Shown here piece after piece: positions 1 to 6,542 of a stretch of 8,108 nt of DNA. The translations under genes were made by a program, and so were the position numbers. The stretch comes from Prochlorococcus sp. AG-686-P16 (GTDB taxonomy: Bacteria > Cyanobacteriota > Cyanobacteriia > PCC-6307 > Cyanobiaceae): assembly GCA_003208695.1 (NCBI GenBank), contig QCVY01000041.1, positions 1-8,108 on the forward strand, written 5' to 3'. Every line of letters begins with the position of its first letter. Position 1 is the stretch's first letter. The notes under the pieces are model-generated. The model made no database searches and had not been told where the DNA came from. It saw only the letters and a program-made list of their open reading frames with translations.

Positions 1-1
1 T

Positions 2-217
2 TTTACTAATCAAGTATTGGCTCAAATTGAACTTTTTAATAAGTCAGAAGAATACTCTAAAGAAGTATATGTATTACCAAAACATTTAGATGAAATGGTA
101 GCTAGATTGCACTTGAATAAAATTGGGGCTAAGTTAACAAAGCTAACCAAAGATCAAGCTGACTATATTAACGTTTCTGTTGAAGGACCTTATAAATCAG
201 AACAATATAGATATTAA
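2..217 (+). CDS. ahcY: S-adenosylhomocysteinase (adenosylhomocysteinase), C-terminal fragment
   Basis: This is the last 71 codons of a gene that begins before the window. The frame is open from base 2 and reads FTNQVLAQIELF at the visible start, so the in-frame TTG at 17 is internal and not a start. The fragment carries family hallmarks of S-adenosyl-L-homocysteine hydrolase: the FTNQVLAQIEL segment, the VYVLPKHLDEMVARLHL stretch, LTKLTKDQADYI, and the C-terminal VEGPYKSEQYRY, which matches the conserved tail whose Lys and Tyr contact NAD in the partner subunit. From family knowledge, the enzyme reversibly splits S-adenosylhomocysteine into adenosine and homocysteine in the cytosol, relieving product inhibition of methyltransferases. 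The DedA gene follows after only 2 nt, suggesting co-transcription. Family identity is very secure; the catalytic domain lies outside the window. Confidence 0.95.
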   Translation, partial: FTNQVLAQIELFNKSEEYSKEVYVLPKHLDEMVARLHLNKIGAKLTKLTKDQADYINVSVEGPYKSEQYRY

Positions 218-219
218 AT

Positions 220-879
220 TTGAGTTTAATATTTATTAATTTATTCACTTCTATTCCTGAATATATCAGTAAGGCTGTTGAAACAAATTCAACAATGGCC
301 TATCTGACCATATCTCTTGCGATGTTTTTAGAGAATATCATTCCACCAATTCCATCAGAAATAATAATGCCTTTAGGTGGTTTTTTTGTTTACCAACAAA
401 AATTAAATTTTTATATTTTGGTTTTTTGGGGTGTATTTGGAACGATTGCAGGCTCTATACCTTGGTATTATTTGGGTAAATTAGTAAATGAAAAGAGACT
501 TTCAAACTTTTTAGATAAAAGGGGAAAATTTATAGGAATAACCTCTGATGATCTTATTAAAAGTAAGAGATGGTTTGATAAGTATGGGGCTTCTTTAGTT
601 TTTTGGGGGAGATTAGTTCCTGGGATAAGAACATTCATTTCAGTCCCTGCTGGAATGGAACTGATGCCAATTAAGAAATTTTTAATTTGGACTAGTTTAG
701 GAAGTCTAATATGGGTGGCATTATTAACTTATGCAGGATTTATTTTTGGTGAAAATTATCAAATTATTGAAACTTATCTAGATCAAATAAAATATTTTTT
801 CAAACCTATTCTAATTCTGATATTCATTTATTTTTTAATAAAGATTATTATGAGAGTCTATAAAAAAAATATATTTTAA
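220..879 (+). CDS. DedA-family integral membrane protein
   Basis: A 219-residue polytopic membrane protein of the DedA/SNARE-associated (VTT domain) family. Family signatures are visible: a hydrophobic segment leading to FLENIIPPIPSEIIM at about 36-50, the PLGGFF turn, a membrane segment at about 65-85 ending in YYLGK, and the diagnostic GRLVPGIRTFISVPAGME at 130-147, with the arginines (131, 137) and proline typical of the group. Further hydrophobic segments lie at about 155-176 and 192-212, with a basic C-terminus. Characterised DedA proteins are linked to membrane homeostasis and lipid-carrier flipping; the substrate here cannot be read from sequence. The start chosen is TTG at 220, which retains the N-terminal hydrophobic stretch; the first ATG is at 295 (residue 26), just before the FLENIIPPIP motif, and would shorten the N-terminus. 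The gene lies 2 nt after ahcY, and its stop codon overlaps that of convergent ssb. Confidence 0.88.
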   Translation: MSLIFINLFTSIPEYISKAVETNSTMAYLTISLAMFLENIIPPIPSEIIMPLGGFFVYQQKLNFYILVFWGVFGTIAGSIPWYYLGKLVNEKRLSNFLDKRGKFIGITSDDLIKSKRWFDKYGASLVFWGRLVPGIRTFISVPAGMELMPIKKFLIWTSLGSLIWVALLTYAGFIFGENYQIIETYLDQIKYFFKPILILIFIYFLIKIIMRVYKKNIF

Positions 880-1247
880 AAAGGAATATCTCCAGAGTTA
901 TTATTATTTGAGAAATTGCTATTATCTGTTTCTTTTTTAGAGCTTAGTAAATTTAATCTATCAACTCTAACAACTGGTTTAAATCTATCTTCTCCTGTAT
1001 TTTTGTCTTTCCAACTATCAATTTTAAAGCTTCCTGTAATACCAACTAAAGAACCTTTTTTGACATAGTCAGCAGCTATTTGTGCTTGTTTGCCCCATAT
1101 TTCTAAATTAAACCAGTCAGGTTCATCACCTCTACTTATTCTATTTACTGCAAGAGTGAAGTTGGCAACTGTACTTCCAGATTCGAAATATCTCACATCA
1201 GGTTCTCTACCAGCTCTACCAACCAAATTAATAGTGTTAATTTCCAT
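876..1247 (-). CDS. ssb: Single-stranded DNA-binding protein
   Basis: This encodes SSB, the OB-fold protein that coats single-stranded DNA during replication, recombination and repair. From the ATG at 1247 the protein has 123 residues. It begins MEINTINLVGRAGREPDVRY, followed by STVANFTLAVNR, the WFNLEIWGKQAQIAADYVKKG core and a last strand, FKPVVRVDRLNLL. Together these form the full OB fold over residues 1-102. A short Asn/Ser-rich linker ends in GDIPF, the conserved partner-binding tip, here with only one acidic residue before IPF. An ATG at 1274 would add nine residues (MSSIKKKLF), but the family normally begins at the MEINT-type segment, so 1247 is preferred. The SSB is shorter than the E. 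coli protein but similar to other compact cyanobacterial ones. It is divergent from mreB and converges on the DedA gene with overlapping stops. Confidence 0.93.
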   Translation of the reverse strand: MEINTINLVGRAGREPDVRYFESGSTVANFTLAVNRISRGDEPDWFNLEIWGKQAQIAADYVKKGSLVGITGSFKIDSWKDKNTGEDRFKPVVRVDRLNLLSSKKETDNSNFSNNNNSGDIPF

Positions 1248-1329
1248 AAACAGCTTTTTTTTTATACTACTCATTTTTTTTGTTTTTGCTTAAAGTTTTG
1301 CAAGCTATTCATAACTAAATAAAAGATTT

Positions 1330-1360
1330 TTGAGAGGTATTGGGAAAATAGAGATATTAT
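1330..1360 (+). promoter_or_regulatory. Candidate sigma70-type promoter for mreBCD
   Basis: A TTGAGA box at 1330-1335 and a TATTAT box at 1355-1360 each match the consensus at 5 of 6 positions. The spacer is 19 nt, longer than the optimal 17, and start of transcription would fall roughly 15 nt before the mreB GTG. The ssb-mreB spacer (1248-1381) must carry promoters for both divergent genes. In such AT-rich DNA, boxes of this quality arise by chance, so this is a weak call. Confidence 0.3.
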
Positions 1361-1381
1361 TTATTTAATAGATTTCTTATT

Positions 1382-2434
1382 GTGATTTTTAACAGATTTA
1401 AATTTTCTAGAGACATAGGTATTGACTTGGGTACTGCTAATACTCTTATTCACGTATCAGGTAAAGGTGTGGTTTTACAGGAACCTTCAGTGGTAGCTAT
1501 GGATCTTGAAGAGGGAGTTCCTTTAGCAGTAGGTGAAGAAGCAAAATTAATGCTTGGAAGAACCCCAGGAAATATAAGAGCCGTGAGACCTCTAAGAGAT
1601 GGAGTTATTGCCGATTTTGATGCGGCAGAACAAATGATAAAAACTTTTATTCAAAAATGTAATGAAGGGAGGGGACTTTTAGCTCCAAGAATAGTTATTG
1701 GTATTCCGAGTGGGGTTACCAGTGTTGAACGAAGAGCAGTTAGAGAAGCTGGATTGGCTGGAGCTAGAGAGGTTCATTTGATTGATGAACCTGTAGCTGC
1801 TGCTATAGGGGCTTCATTGCCAGTAACTGAACCAATTGGAACTATGATAGTTGATATTGGTGGTGGAACTACTGAAGTAGCAGTTTTAAGTCTGGGCGGA
1901 ACGGTCTTAAGTGAATCAGTAAGAATTGCAGGTGATGAACTTAATGAGTCGATAGCAATTTATCTTAAAAAAGTACATAATCTAGTCGTCGGGGAGAGAA
2001 CTGCAGAAGATATTAAAATTAAAATTGGATCGGCATTTCCAGATGATGAATTTGATACTACCTCTATAGAAGTTAGAGGCTTACACCTTTTATCTGGCTT
2101 ACCGAGATCTATTACCTTAACCTCTGGAGAAATTAGAGAGGCTATGGCTGATCCTCTTAATAAAATTGTTGAGGCTGTAAAAAGAACCTTGGAGCGAACT
2201 CCTCCTGAATTAGCGGCAGATATAGTTGATAGAGGCATTATGCTCGCGGGAGGGGGAGCTCTTGTAAGAGGGATTAGTGATTTACTTAGTCATGAAACTG
2301 GAATTTTTACTCACATTGCAGAGAATCCATTATTATGCGTAGTCAATGGTTGTGGTGTGGTATTGGATGATTTCAAAAAACTCAAGAGAGTTGTTGATAC
2401 ACCTGATTTTATAAGGAATGCGATTAGAGATTAA
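1382..2434 (+). CDS. mreB: Rod shape-determining actin homologue MreB
   Basis: A 350-residue bacterial actin that forms membrane-attached filaments guiding lateral peptidoglycan synthesis; full length for the family. The ATPase motifs are all present: phosphate 1 at 12-20 (IGIDLGTAN), the connect segment LIDEPVAAAIG at 133-143, phosphate 2 at 157-165 (VDIGGGTTE) and the adenosine motif IMLAGGGALVRG at 286-297. The hydrophobic/basic N-terminus MIFNRFKFSR resembles the short membrane-binding helix of Gram-negative MreBs. The start is GTG at 1382: no in-frame ATG occurs until codon 40, which lies beyond the nucleotide-binding loop, and an in-frame TAG at 1349-1351 bounds the 5' side. No clear Shine-Dalgarno sequence precedes it. 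It is followed after 4 nt by mreC, forming an operon. Identity is certain. Confidence 0.98.
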   Translation: MIFNRFKFSRDIGIDLGTANTLIHVSGKGVVLQEPSVVAMDLEEGVPLAVGEEAKLMLGRTPGNIRAVRPLRDGVIADFDAAEQMIKTFIQKCNEGRGLLAPRIVIGIPSGVTSVERRAVREAGLAGAREVHLIDEPVAAAIGASLPVTEPIGTMIVDIGGGTTEVAVLSLGGTVLSESVRIAGDELNESIAIYLKKVHNLVVGERTAEDIKIKIGSAFPDDEFDTTSIEVRGLHLLSGLPRSITLTSGEIREAMADPLNKIVEAVKRTLERTPPELAADIVDRGIMLAGGGALVRGISDLLSHETGIFTHIAENPLLCVVNGCGVVLDDFKKLKRVVDTPDFIRNAIRD

Positions 2435-2438
2435 TTGA

Positions 2439-3188
2439 ATGGTAGATATTCGACGAATATCAACTAATCGTTGGTGGAATAAAAAGAATAATTGGTGTTT
2501 ATTTATATTTTTATCATTCTTGTTTTTTGTGAGAATAACAAAGGGATCTTTATATAAAGATTTTTATTATTTAATTTCAAAACCTTTTTGGCCAGGACAA
2601 TTTCAAAGGGAAGTTTTAACTAAAAGTGTTGAACAAGAGTTCTTGATTAGATTAAAACAGCTAGAGAAAGATAATAAAAGATTACGTAAAATTTTATCTC
2701 TACAAAGATTGTCTGATTCTGATAGTATTTCAGCGATTGTAATTTCAAGAAAAACCGGAAGTTTCTGGAGGCAAATTATTTTGAATAAAGGTGTAAAAGA
2801 CGGAGTAGAAATTGGGAGTTTTGTTGTTGGTCCAGGAGGCTTATTAGGAAGAGTAGTTAATACTTCTCTATTTACTTCGACAGTGAAATTATTAACTTCT
2901 CCTGAAAGTAAAGTAGGGGTTTGGGTTGAAAGGATTCAGATGCATGGATTATTAGTGGGCTTAGGAAATGATTATCCAAAAGTGATTTTTTATAATAAGG
3001 ATATTGATATTAAAGTTGGTGATTTTGTTTTATCTTCCCCAGCAAGTACTTTATTACCTCCCAATATTCCCATAGGTATTGTTCAATCTGTTGATGAAGA
3101 CTTAAAAGCAAAAAAAACAGCAAATATTTTGCTTTTAGGAAAACCTCAAGCAATTGATTGGGTACAAATCATAAAAGTTGAGATCTAA
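2439..3188 (+). CDS. mreC: Rod shape-determining protein MreC
   Basis: A 249-residue bitopic membrane protein of the elongation machinery that links cytoplasmic MreB to periplasmic wall synthases. A basic N-terminus precedes one transmembrane segment at about 18-34 (CLFIFLSFLFFVRI). A charged helix consistent with the MreC coiled coil follows at about 59-92. The periplasmic beta domain then contains the segments VISRKTGSFWRQIILNKG, GPGGLLGRVV, LLTSPESKVGVWVE and a late PIGIV (211-215), all in the expected family order. Length is at the shorter end of the family, with no long disordered C-terminal tail. The gene starts 4 nt after mreB, and its stop is directly abutted by the mreD ATG, so translational coupling within an mreBCD transcript is likely. 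Confidence 0.94.
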   Translation: MVDIRRISTNRWWNKKNNWCLFIFLSFLFFVRITKGSLYKDFYYLISKPFWPGQFQREVLTKSVEQEFLIRLKQLEKDNKRLRKILSLQRLSDSDSISAIVISRKTGSFWRQIILNKGVKDGVEIGSFVVGPGGLLGRVVNTSLFTSTVKLLTSPESKVGVWVERIQMHGLLVGLGNDYPKVIFYNKDIDIKVGDFVLSSPASTLLPPNIPIGIVQSVDEDLKAKKTANILLLGKPQAIDWVQIIKVEI

Positions 3189-3728
3189 ATGGGAAACTAC
3201 TTTAAAAAAAAAATATCTTATATTTCTTTTTTATTTATACCTATAGTTTATTTGTGGGATCCTAATTGGTTGGAATTTCTAGGAGTTCAGCCTTATTGGC
3301 CTTTATTCTGGTTATTACCTTGGTCTATGATCTATGGATCATTGGATGGTTTAATAATTGGTTTATTTTTAGGACTTATTTTAGATTCATTGAGTCTTGA
3401 GAGTAGTTTTACACAAATTCCCGGTTTGGTTTTATGTGGTATTTGGTTTGGAAAGTTAAGGATTTCAAATAATATTTTTGTAGGGCATTTTAGATTTGGT
3501 TTAATTTGTTCTATTGCAAGTTTTTTTTGTGGTTTGCTATATTTCTTTCATATCTTGATCAAATATTGGTCTGATCATACTAACTTTTTGTATTTACCTA
3601 GTATTAAAAATATTTTTGCTCAAGTTTTTATTACCGGTTTATTAGCACCATTACTATGTTCATTACTTTTTAGACTCTTCCAAAAATCAAAAGGAAGAGA
3701 CAAATTAATTAACTTTATAAATAAATAA
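3189..3728 (+). CDS. mreD: Rod shape-determining protein MreD
   Basis: A 179-residue very hydrophobic protein with about five predicted membrane segments (roughly 10-24, 37-68, 76-90, 103-127 and 143-165). The segment GLIIGLFLGLILDSLS at 54-69 is the most recognisable MreD feature: a glycine-rich helix ending in a conserved aspartate (Asp66). MreD is the integral membrane partner of MreC in the rod complex. The assignment rests on this motif together with position, because MreD sequences are poorly conserved. The start codon immediately follows the mreC stop, with a GAG seven bases upstream as a weak ribosome site inside mreC. Codons 6-9 contain an unbroken run of ten A residues. Confidence 0.88.
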   Translation: MGNYFKKKISYISFLFIPIVYLWDPNWLEFLGVQPYWPLFWLLPWSMIYGSLDGLIIGLFLGLILDSLSLESSFTQIPGLVLCGIWFGKLRISNNIFVGHFRFGLICSIASFFCGLLYFFHILIKYWSDHTNFLYLPSIKNIFAQVFITGLLAPLLCSLLFRLFQKSKGRDKLINFINK

Positions 3729-3780
3729 AAAATGTTTTTAAAAAATAATAATGGAGTTTTTCAATAATAAAATAATTTTG

Positions 3781-3804
3781 TAAATTTAGGGAATTTATCT
3801 TTTT
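3781..3804 (+). terminator. Weak possible terminator after mreBCD
   Basis: A 6-bp stem, TAAATT (3781-3786) with AATTTA (3792-3797), encloses a 5-nt TAGGG loop and is followed by TCTTTTT. The layout fits an intrinsic terminator, but the stem is all A/T and would be unstable, so this is only a suggestion. Confidence 0.2.
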
Positions 3805-3805
3805 G

Positions 3806-3823
3806 GGTACATAATGTTATATT
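3806..3823 (+). promoter_or_regulatory. HLR1-like direct repeat, possible RpaB-type binding site
   Basis: The 18 bases GGTACATAATGTTATATT resemble the cyanobacterial HLR1 element, known from the literature as two (G/T)TTACA(A/T)(A/T) repeats separated by 2 nt. Fourteen of the 16 defined positions match; the mismatches are G for T at 3807 and T for C at 3820. The site lies 79 nt before the start codon of an RpaB/Ycf27-type response regulator, so autoregulation or control by RpaB is plausible. AT-richness makes partial matches common, hence the modest confidence. Confidence 0.35.
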
Positions 3824-3848
3824 TTTAATTGTTAGATTGTATTAACAA

Positions 3849-3884
3849 GATATTCCTTGCAAAATAAATTTGCTTTGAAATATC
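3849..3884 (+). promoter_or_regulatory. Possible stem-loop in the leader of the response regulator gene
   Basis: A nested dyad: outer arms GATATT (3849-3854) and AATATC (3879-3884) are perfectly complementary, inner arms GCAAA (3859-3863) and TTTGC (3869-3873) are also complementary, and the loop is ATAAA. The arms are joined by a small internal loop containing one further C-G pair. It ends 18 nt before the ATG at 3903. No T-run follows, so it is not a terminator. It could be a leader RNA structure or a chance dyad in AT-rich DNA. Confidence 0.25.
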
Positions 3885-3902
3885 TGCAAAAAAATTTTCC
3901 CG

Positions 3903-4649
3903 ATGTCTAAAGCAAGTATTTTAATTGTTGATGATGAGCCAGCTGTTTTGAAAGTATTAGTTACTAGACTTCAATTAGCAGGATATCAAGTACACCAAGC
4001 TACTAATGGAGAAGAGGCTCTTGACGCTTTTCACAGAGAATCTCCAGATTTAATAGTTCTTGATGTGATGCTTCCTAAAATGGATGGATTTGCAGTTTGT
4101 AGAAGAATTAGAGCTGAATCAGTTGTACCTATAATATTTTTAACTGCCTTAGAGGCTATTTCTGAAAGAGTAGCTGGCCTAGATTTAGGAGCTGATGATT
4201 ATTTGTCAAAACCATTTAGTCCTAAGGAATTAGAAGCCAGAATAGCCACAATCCTAAGGCGTATGGGTCCCAGTATTACGGTTACTGAAACTAAAGAGGT
4301 TCCTTCTGGTAAAGGAGTAATGAAATTCGGAAATCTGGTAGTTGATACTAATAGAAGACAAGTTTCTAGAGCTGGAGAAAGAATAAGTTTAACTTATACA
4401 GAATTTAGTCTACTTGAACTATTATTTGATGAGCCAGGGAAGGTAGTTCCAAGAGCTGAAATACTGGAGCAGCTTTGGGGTTATCCTCCTAGACGAGCAG
4501 CTGATTTAAGAGTTGTAGATGTTTATGTAGCTAGGCTAAGAGGTAAGTTAGAGCCAGATCCAAGAAATCCAGAGTTAATACTGACTGTTAGAGGCATAGG
4601 TTATGCTTCCCAAAGAGTTGGAGAAACAGCAACATCTTTGGCAAGTTGA
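3903..4649 (+). CDS. Two-component response regulator, OmpR/PhoB class, RpaB/Ycf27-like
   Basis: A 248-residue DNA-binding response regulator. The receiver domain covers about 5-120, with the acidic pair Asp10-Asp11, phosphoacceptor Asp54 in LIVLDVMLPKMDG, Thr81 and Lys103 (LSKPFSPKELEARI), all intact. A linker at about 121-140 leads to a winged-helix domain at about 141-238, with YTEFSLLELL, AEILEQLWGY, the recognition helix region RVVDVYVARLRGKL and the wing LTVRGIGYASQR. The segments GADDYLSKPFSPKELEARI and NPELILTVRGIGY resemble RpaB (Ycf27), the regulator of high-light-responsive genes in cyanobacteria. The receiver diverges enough from the RpaB I remember that it may be a paralogue rather than RpaB itself, so no symbol is given. 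No histidine kinase is adjacent, making it an orphan in this window. ATG at 3903 gives a normal length; no Shine-Dalgarno sequence precedes it. Confidence 0.92.
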   Translation: MSKASILIVDDEPAVLKVLVTRLQLAGYQVHQATNGEEALDAFHRESPDLIVLDVMLPKMDGFAVCRRIRAESVVPIIFLTALEAISERVAGLDLGADDYLSKPFSPKELEARIATILRRMGPSITVTETKEVPSGKGVMKFGNLVVDTNRRQVSRAGERISLTYTEFSLLELLFDEPGKVVPRAEILEQLWGYPPRRAADLRVVDVYVARLRGKLEPDPRNPELILTVRGIGYASQRVGETATSLAS

Positions 4650-4699
4650 TCCTTATTCTGATAGCTTGATTAAATAAAACATATATATTGAATTAAATT

Positions 4700-6238
4700 T
4701 TGACTGAAATAAGAGAAGCTCGCTTATTAAAAGCTAATTCACTAGTCAATAAAGGATTTGAACCTTACGCGGAAACTTTTAAAACATCTCATTCAACTAA
4801 ATATCTAATTGAGAAATTCAGCTATTTAGACAATGGTCAGGAATTTAACTTAAATGTTTCTCTCGCGGGAAGGGTTATAGCTAAAAGAGTGATGGGGAAA
4901 ATTGCTTTTTTTACTATTACTGACCAAGAAGGGAAAATTCAGCTTTATTTAGAAAAAAAAATTATTGATGATTTTGAAATTAATGCAAAACTACTTTCTT
5001 TTGAAGATCTCAAAGAAATTGTAGATATTGGAGACTGGATTGGTGTTTATGGAACTATTAAGAAAACTAATAAAGGTGAACTTTCAATAAAAGTATCTAA
5101 GTGGGAAATGTTGTCTAAATCATTACAACCATTACCTGATAAATGGCATGGTTTAACAGATATAGAAAAGAGGTATAGGCAAAGATATCTGGATTTAATA
5201 GTTAATCCTTTATCAAAAAATGTATTTAAAACAAGAGCAAAGTGTATTAGTTTAATACGAAGGTGGTTGGATGAAAAAAACTTTTTAGAGATAGAAACAC
5301 CAATACTTCAATCTGAGGCTGGAGGAGCTGAAGCTCGGCCATTTATTACTCATCACAATACCTTAGATATACCCTTGTATTTAAGAATAGCTACGGAATT
5401 ACATCTAAAAAGAATGGTGGTAGGAGGGTTTGAAAAAGTATATGAGTTAGGACGAATTTTTCGCAATGAAGGTATAAGTACAAAGCATAATCCTGAATTC
5501 ACATCAGTGGAAATATATCAGGCTTTCTCTAATTACATTGATATGATGAATTTAACTGAAGATCTGATCAGAAATATTGTTTCAAGTTGTTGTGATTCCT
5601 TAGTTATCAAATATCAAGAGAAGGTAATTGATTTTTCAAGACCCTGGAAAAGAATATCAATGAAAAATATTGTTATGGAATATACAGGGATTGATTTTGA
5701 TTCTTTTAATGGTGATTTGAATAAAGCTATAAAGGATTTAGAGGAAATTAATATTGAAATTTCTCCTAAAATAAATACCTTAGGCAGACTTTTAAATGAA
5801 GTTTTTGAGCAAAAGGTTGAATCTAAACTAATAGAACCAACTTTTGTAATTGATTATCCAATTGAAATTTCTCCTCTTGCAAGGCCCCATCCTGAAAATA
5901 AAGAGATGGTTCAAAGATTTGAGTTGTTTATTGCAGGCCGCGAACTTGCTAACGCATTTAGTGAATTAATAGATCCAGTTGATCAAAGGCAAAGAATGCA
6001 ATTACAGCAATCTTTGAGAGATGCAGGTGATCTTGAAGCACACTGTATTGATGAAGACTTTCTACAAGCCTTGGAAATAGGTATGCCTCCCACAGGAGGT
6101 CTAGGAATTGGAATTGATAGACTTATTATGTTACTTACAAATAGTCCTTCAATTAGAGATGTCATACCCTTCCCATTGTTAAAACCAGAAATAACTTCTA
6201 CTAAATCTGAAAAAGCAACCTCGAATGAAGTAAAATAA
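4700..6238 (+). CDS. lysS: Lysyl-tRNA synthetase, class II
   Basis: A 512-residue class IIb aminoacyl-tRNA synthetase that activates lysine with ATP and charges tRNA-Lys. An N-terminal OB-fold anticodon-binding domain at about 52-140 (LAGRVIAKRVMGKIAFFTI, then EGKIQLYL) precedes the catalytic core. Motif 1 is near 183-207 (RRWLDEKNFLEIETPILQ), motif 2 near 248-276 (YELGRIFRNEG, then HNPEFTSVEIYQA), and motif 3 near 462-491 (MPPTGGLGIGIDRLIMLLT). The LysRS-typical AGRELANAFSELIDP is at 412-426. The start is TTG at 4700: an in-frame TAA at 4694-4696 sits only one codon further upstream, and the first internal ATG (codon 65) falls inside the OB fold. A short polar tail, about 15 residues, follows the core. 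It lies 50 nt after the response regulator and 27 nt before the small gene at 6266. Confidence 0.98.
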   Translation: MTEIREARLLKANSLVNKGFEPYAETFKTSHSTKYLIEKFSYLDNGQEFNLNVSLAGRVIAKRVMGKIAFFTITDQEGKIQLYLEKKIIDDFEINAKLLSFEDLKEIVDIGDWIGVYGTIKKTNKGELSIKVSKWEMLSKSLQPLPDKWHGLTDIEKRYRQRYLDLIVNPLSKNVFKTRAKCISLIRRWLDEKNFLEIETPILQSEAGGAEARPFITHHNTLDIPLYLRIATELHLKRMVVGGFEKVYELGRIFRNEGISTKHNPEFTSVEIYQAFSNYIDMMNLTEDLIRNIVSSCCDSLVIKYQEKVIDFSRPWKRISMKNIVMEYTGIDFDSFNGDLNKAIKDLEEINIEISPKINTLGRLLNEVFEQKVESKLIEPTFVIDYPIEISPLARPHPENKEMVQRFELFIAGRELANAFSELIDPVDQRQRMQLQQSLRDAGDLEAHCIDEDFLQALEIGMPPTGGLGIGIDRLIMLLTNSPSIRDVIPFPLLKPEITSTKSEKATSNEVK

Positions 6239-6265
6239 AAATTGATCCAATACGAAATTTTTTAA

Positions 6266-6517
6266 ATGAGTGGTGAACGTGTTGGTTTCCGCTTCAAGCA
6301 CGCAGATGCAGTAGTGAAAAGAAATCCTCAAGGCCGATCTAGAAGAGGCTGGGTTATGGAACCAGTTGAACAAACTACGAGTAGAGGTACTAAGATGCCT
6401 GCTTATAGAATTCGTTGGAGAGATAGCGAAAGGCCTGAAACTGTTTTGCAGCATATGTTAATTGCTGATCCAGATCCTTCTCCGCCCCCGAATTCAGTAA
6501 GTTTAGACTCTGATTAA
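6266..6517 (+). CDS. Small conserved-looking protein of unknown function
   Basis: An 83-residue protein that I do not recognise as a named family. It has no membrane segment or signal peptide. Residues 1-28 are strongly basic (GFRFKHADAVVKRN, then GRSRRGW). The middle, about 29-58, looks like small beta strands with several aromatic and arginine residues (GWVMEP, MPAYRIRWRDSERPE), reminiscent of an SH3- or Tudor-like small barrel; this is inference only. The C-terminal 15 residues are acidic and proline-rich (ADPDPSPPPN). The ATG at 6266 lies 27 nt after lysS, suggesting co-transcription, and the gene converges on smpB. Third positions and overall base use are richer in G/C than in neighbouring genes. 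The regular codon structure and patterned composition support a real gene over the minus-strand frame that overlaps it. Confidence 0.78.
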   Translation: MSGERVGFRFKHADAVVKRNPQGRSRRGWVMEPVEQTTSRGTKMPAYRIRWRDSERPETVLQHMLIADPDPSPPPNSVSLDSD

Positions 6518-6542
6518 ATTATTTAAAGAAATATCTCCTTTA

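Noticed and set aside
1090..1293. 67-codon plus-strand frame opposite ssb
   Set aside because: It lies almost wholly antisense to the conserved OB fold of SSB, resembles no family and has no separate support.
1960..2238. 92-codon minus-strand frame inside mreB
   Set aside because: Antisense to highly conserved mreB; its composition follows from mreB codon use.
4684..4689. TATATT as a lysS promoter -10 box
   Set aside because: No -35 box at proper spacing, and transcription would start only a few bases before the TTG; likely chance in AT-rich DNA.
5983..6165. 60-codon minus-strand frame inside lysS
   Set aside because: Antisense to LysRS motif 3 and adjacent conserved sequence; a shadow frame.
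6179..6454. 91-codon minus-strand frame over the lysS end and the small gene
   Set aside because: It conflicts with lysS and the 83-codon plus-strand gene, which has the better start, spacing and patterned protein; no family resemblance.
6524..6542. Bidirectional terminator between the small gene and smpB
   Set aside because: Only a 5-bp TAAAG/CTTTA stem with a 9-nt loop is present, with no proper T-run; too weak to call.
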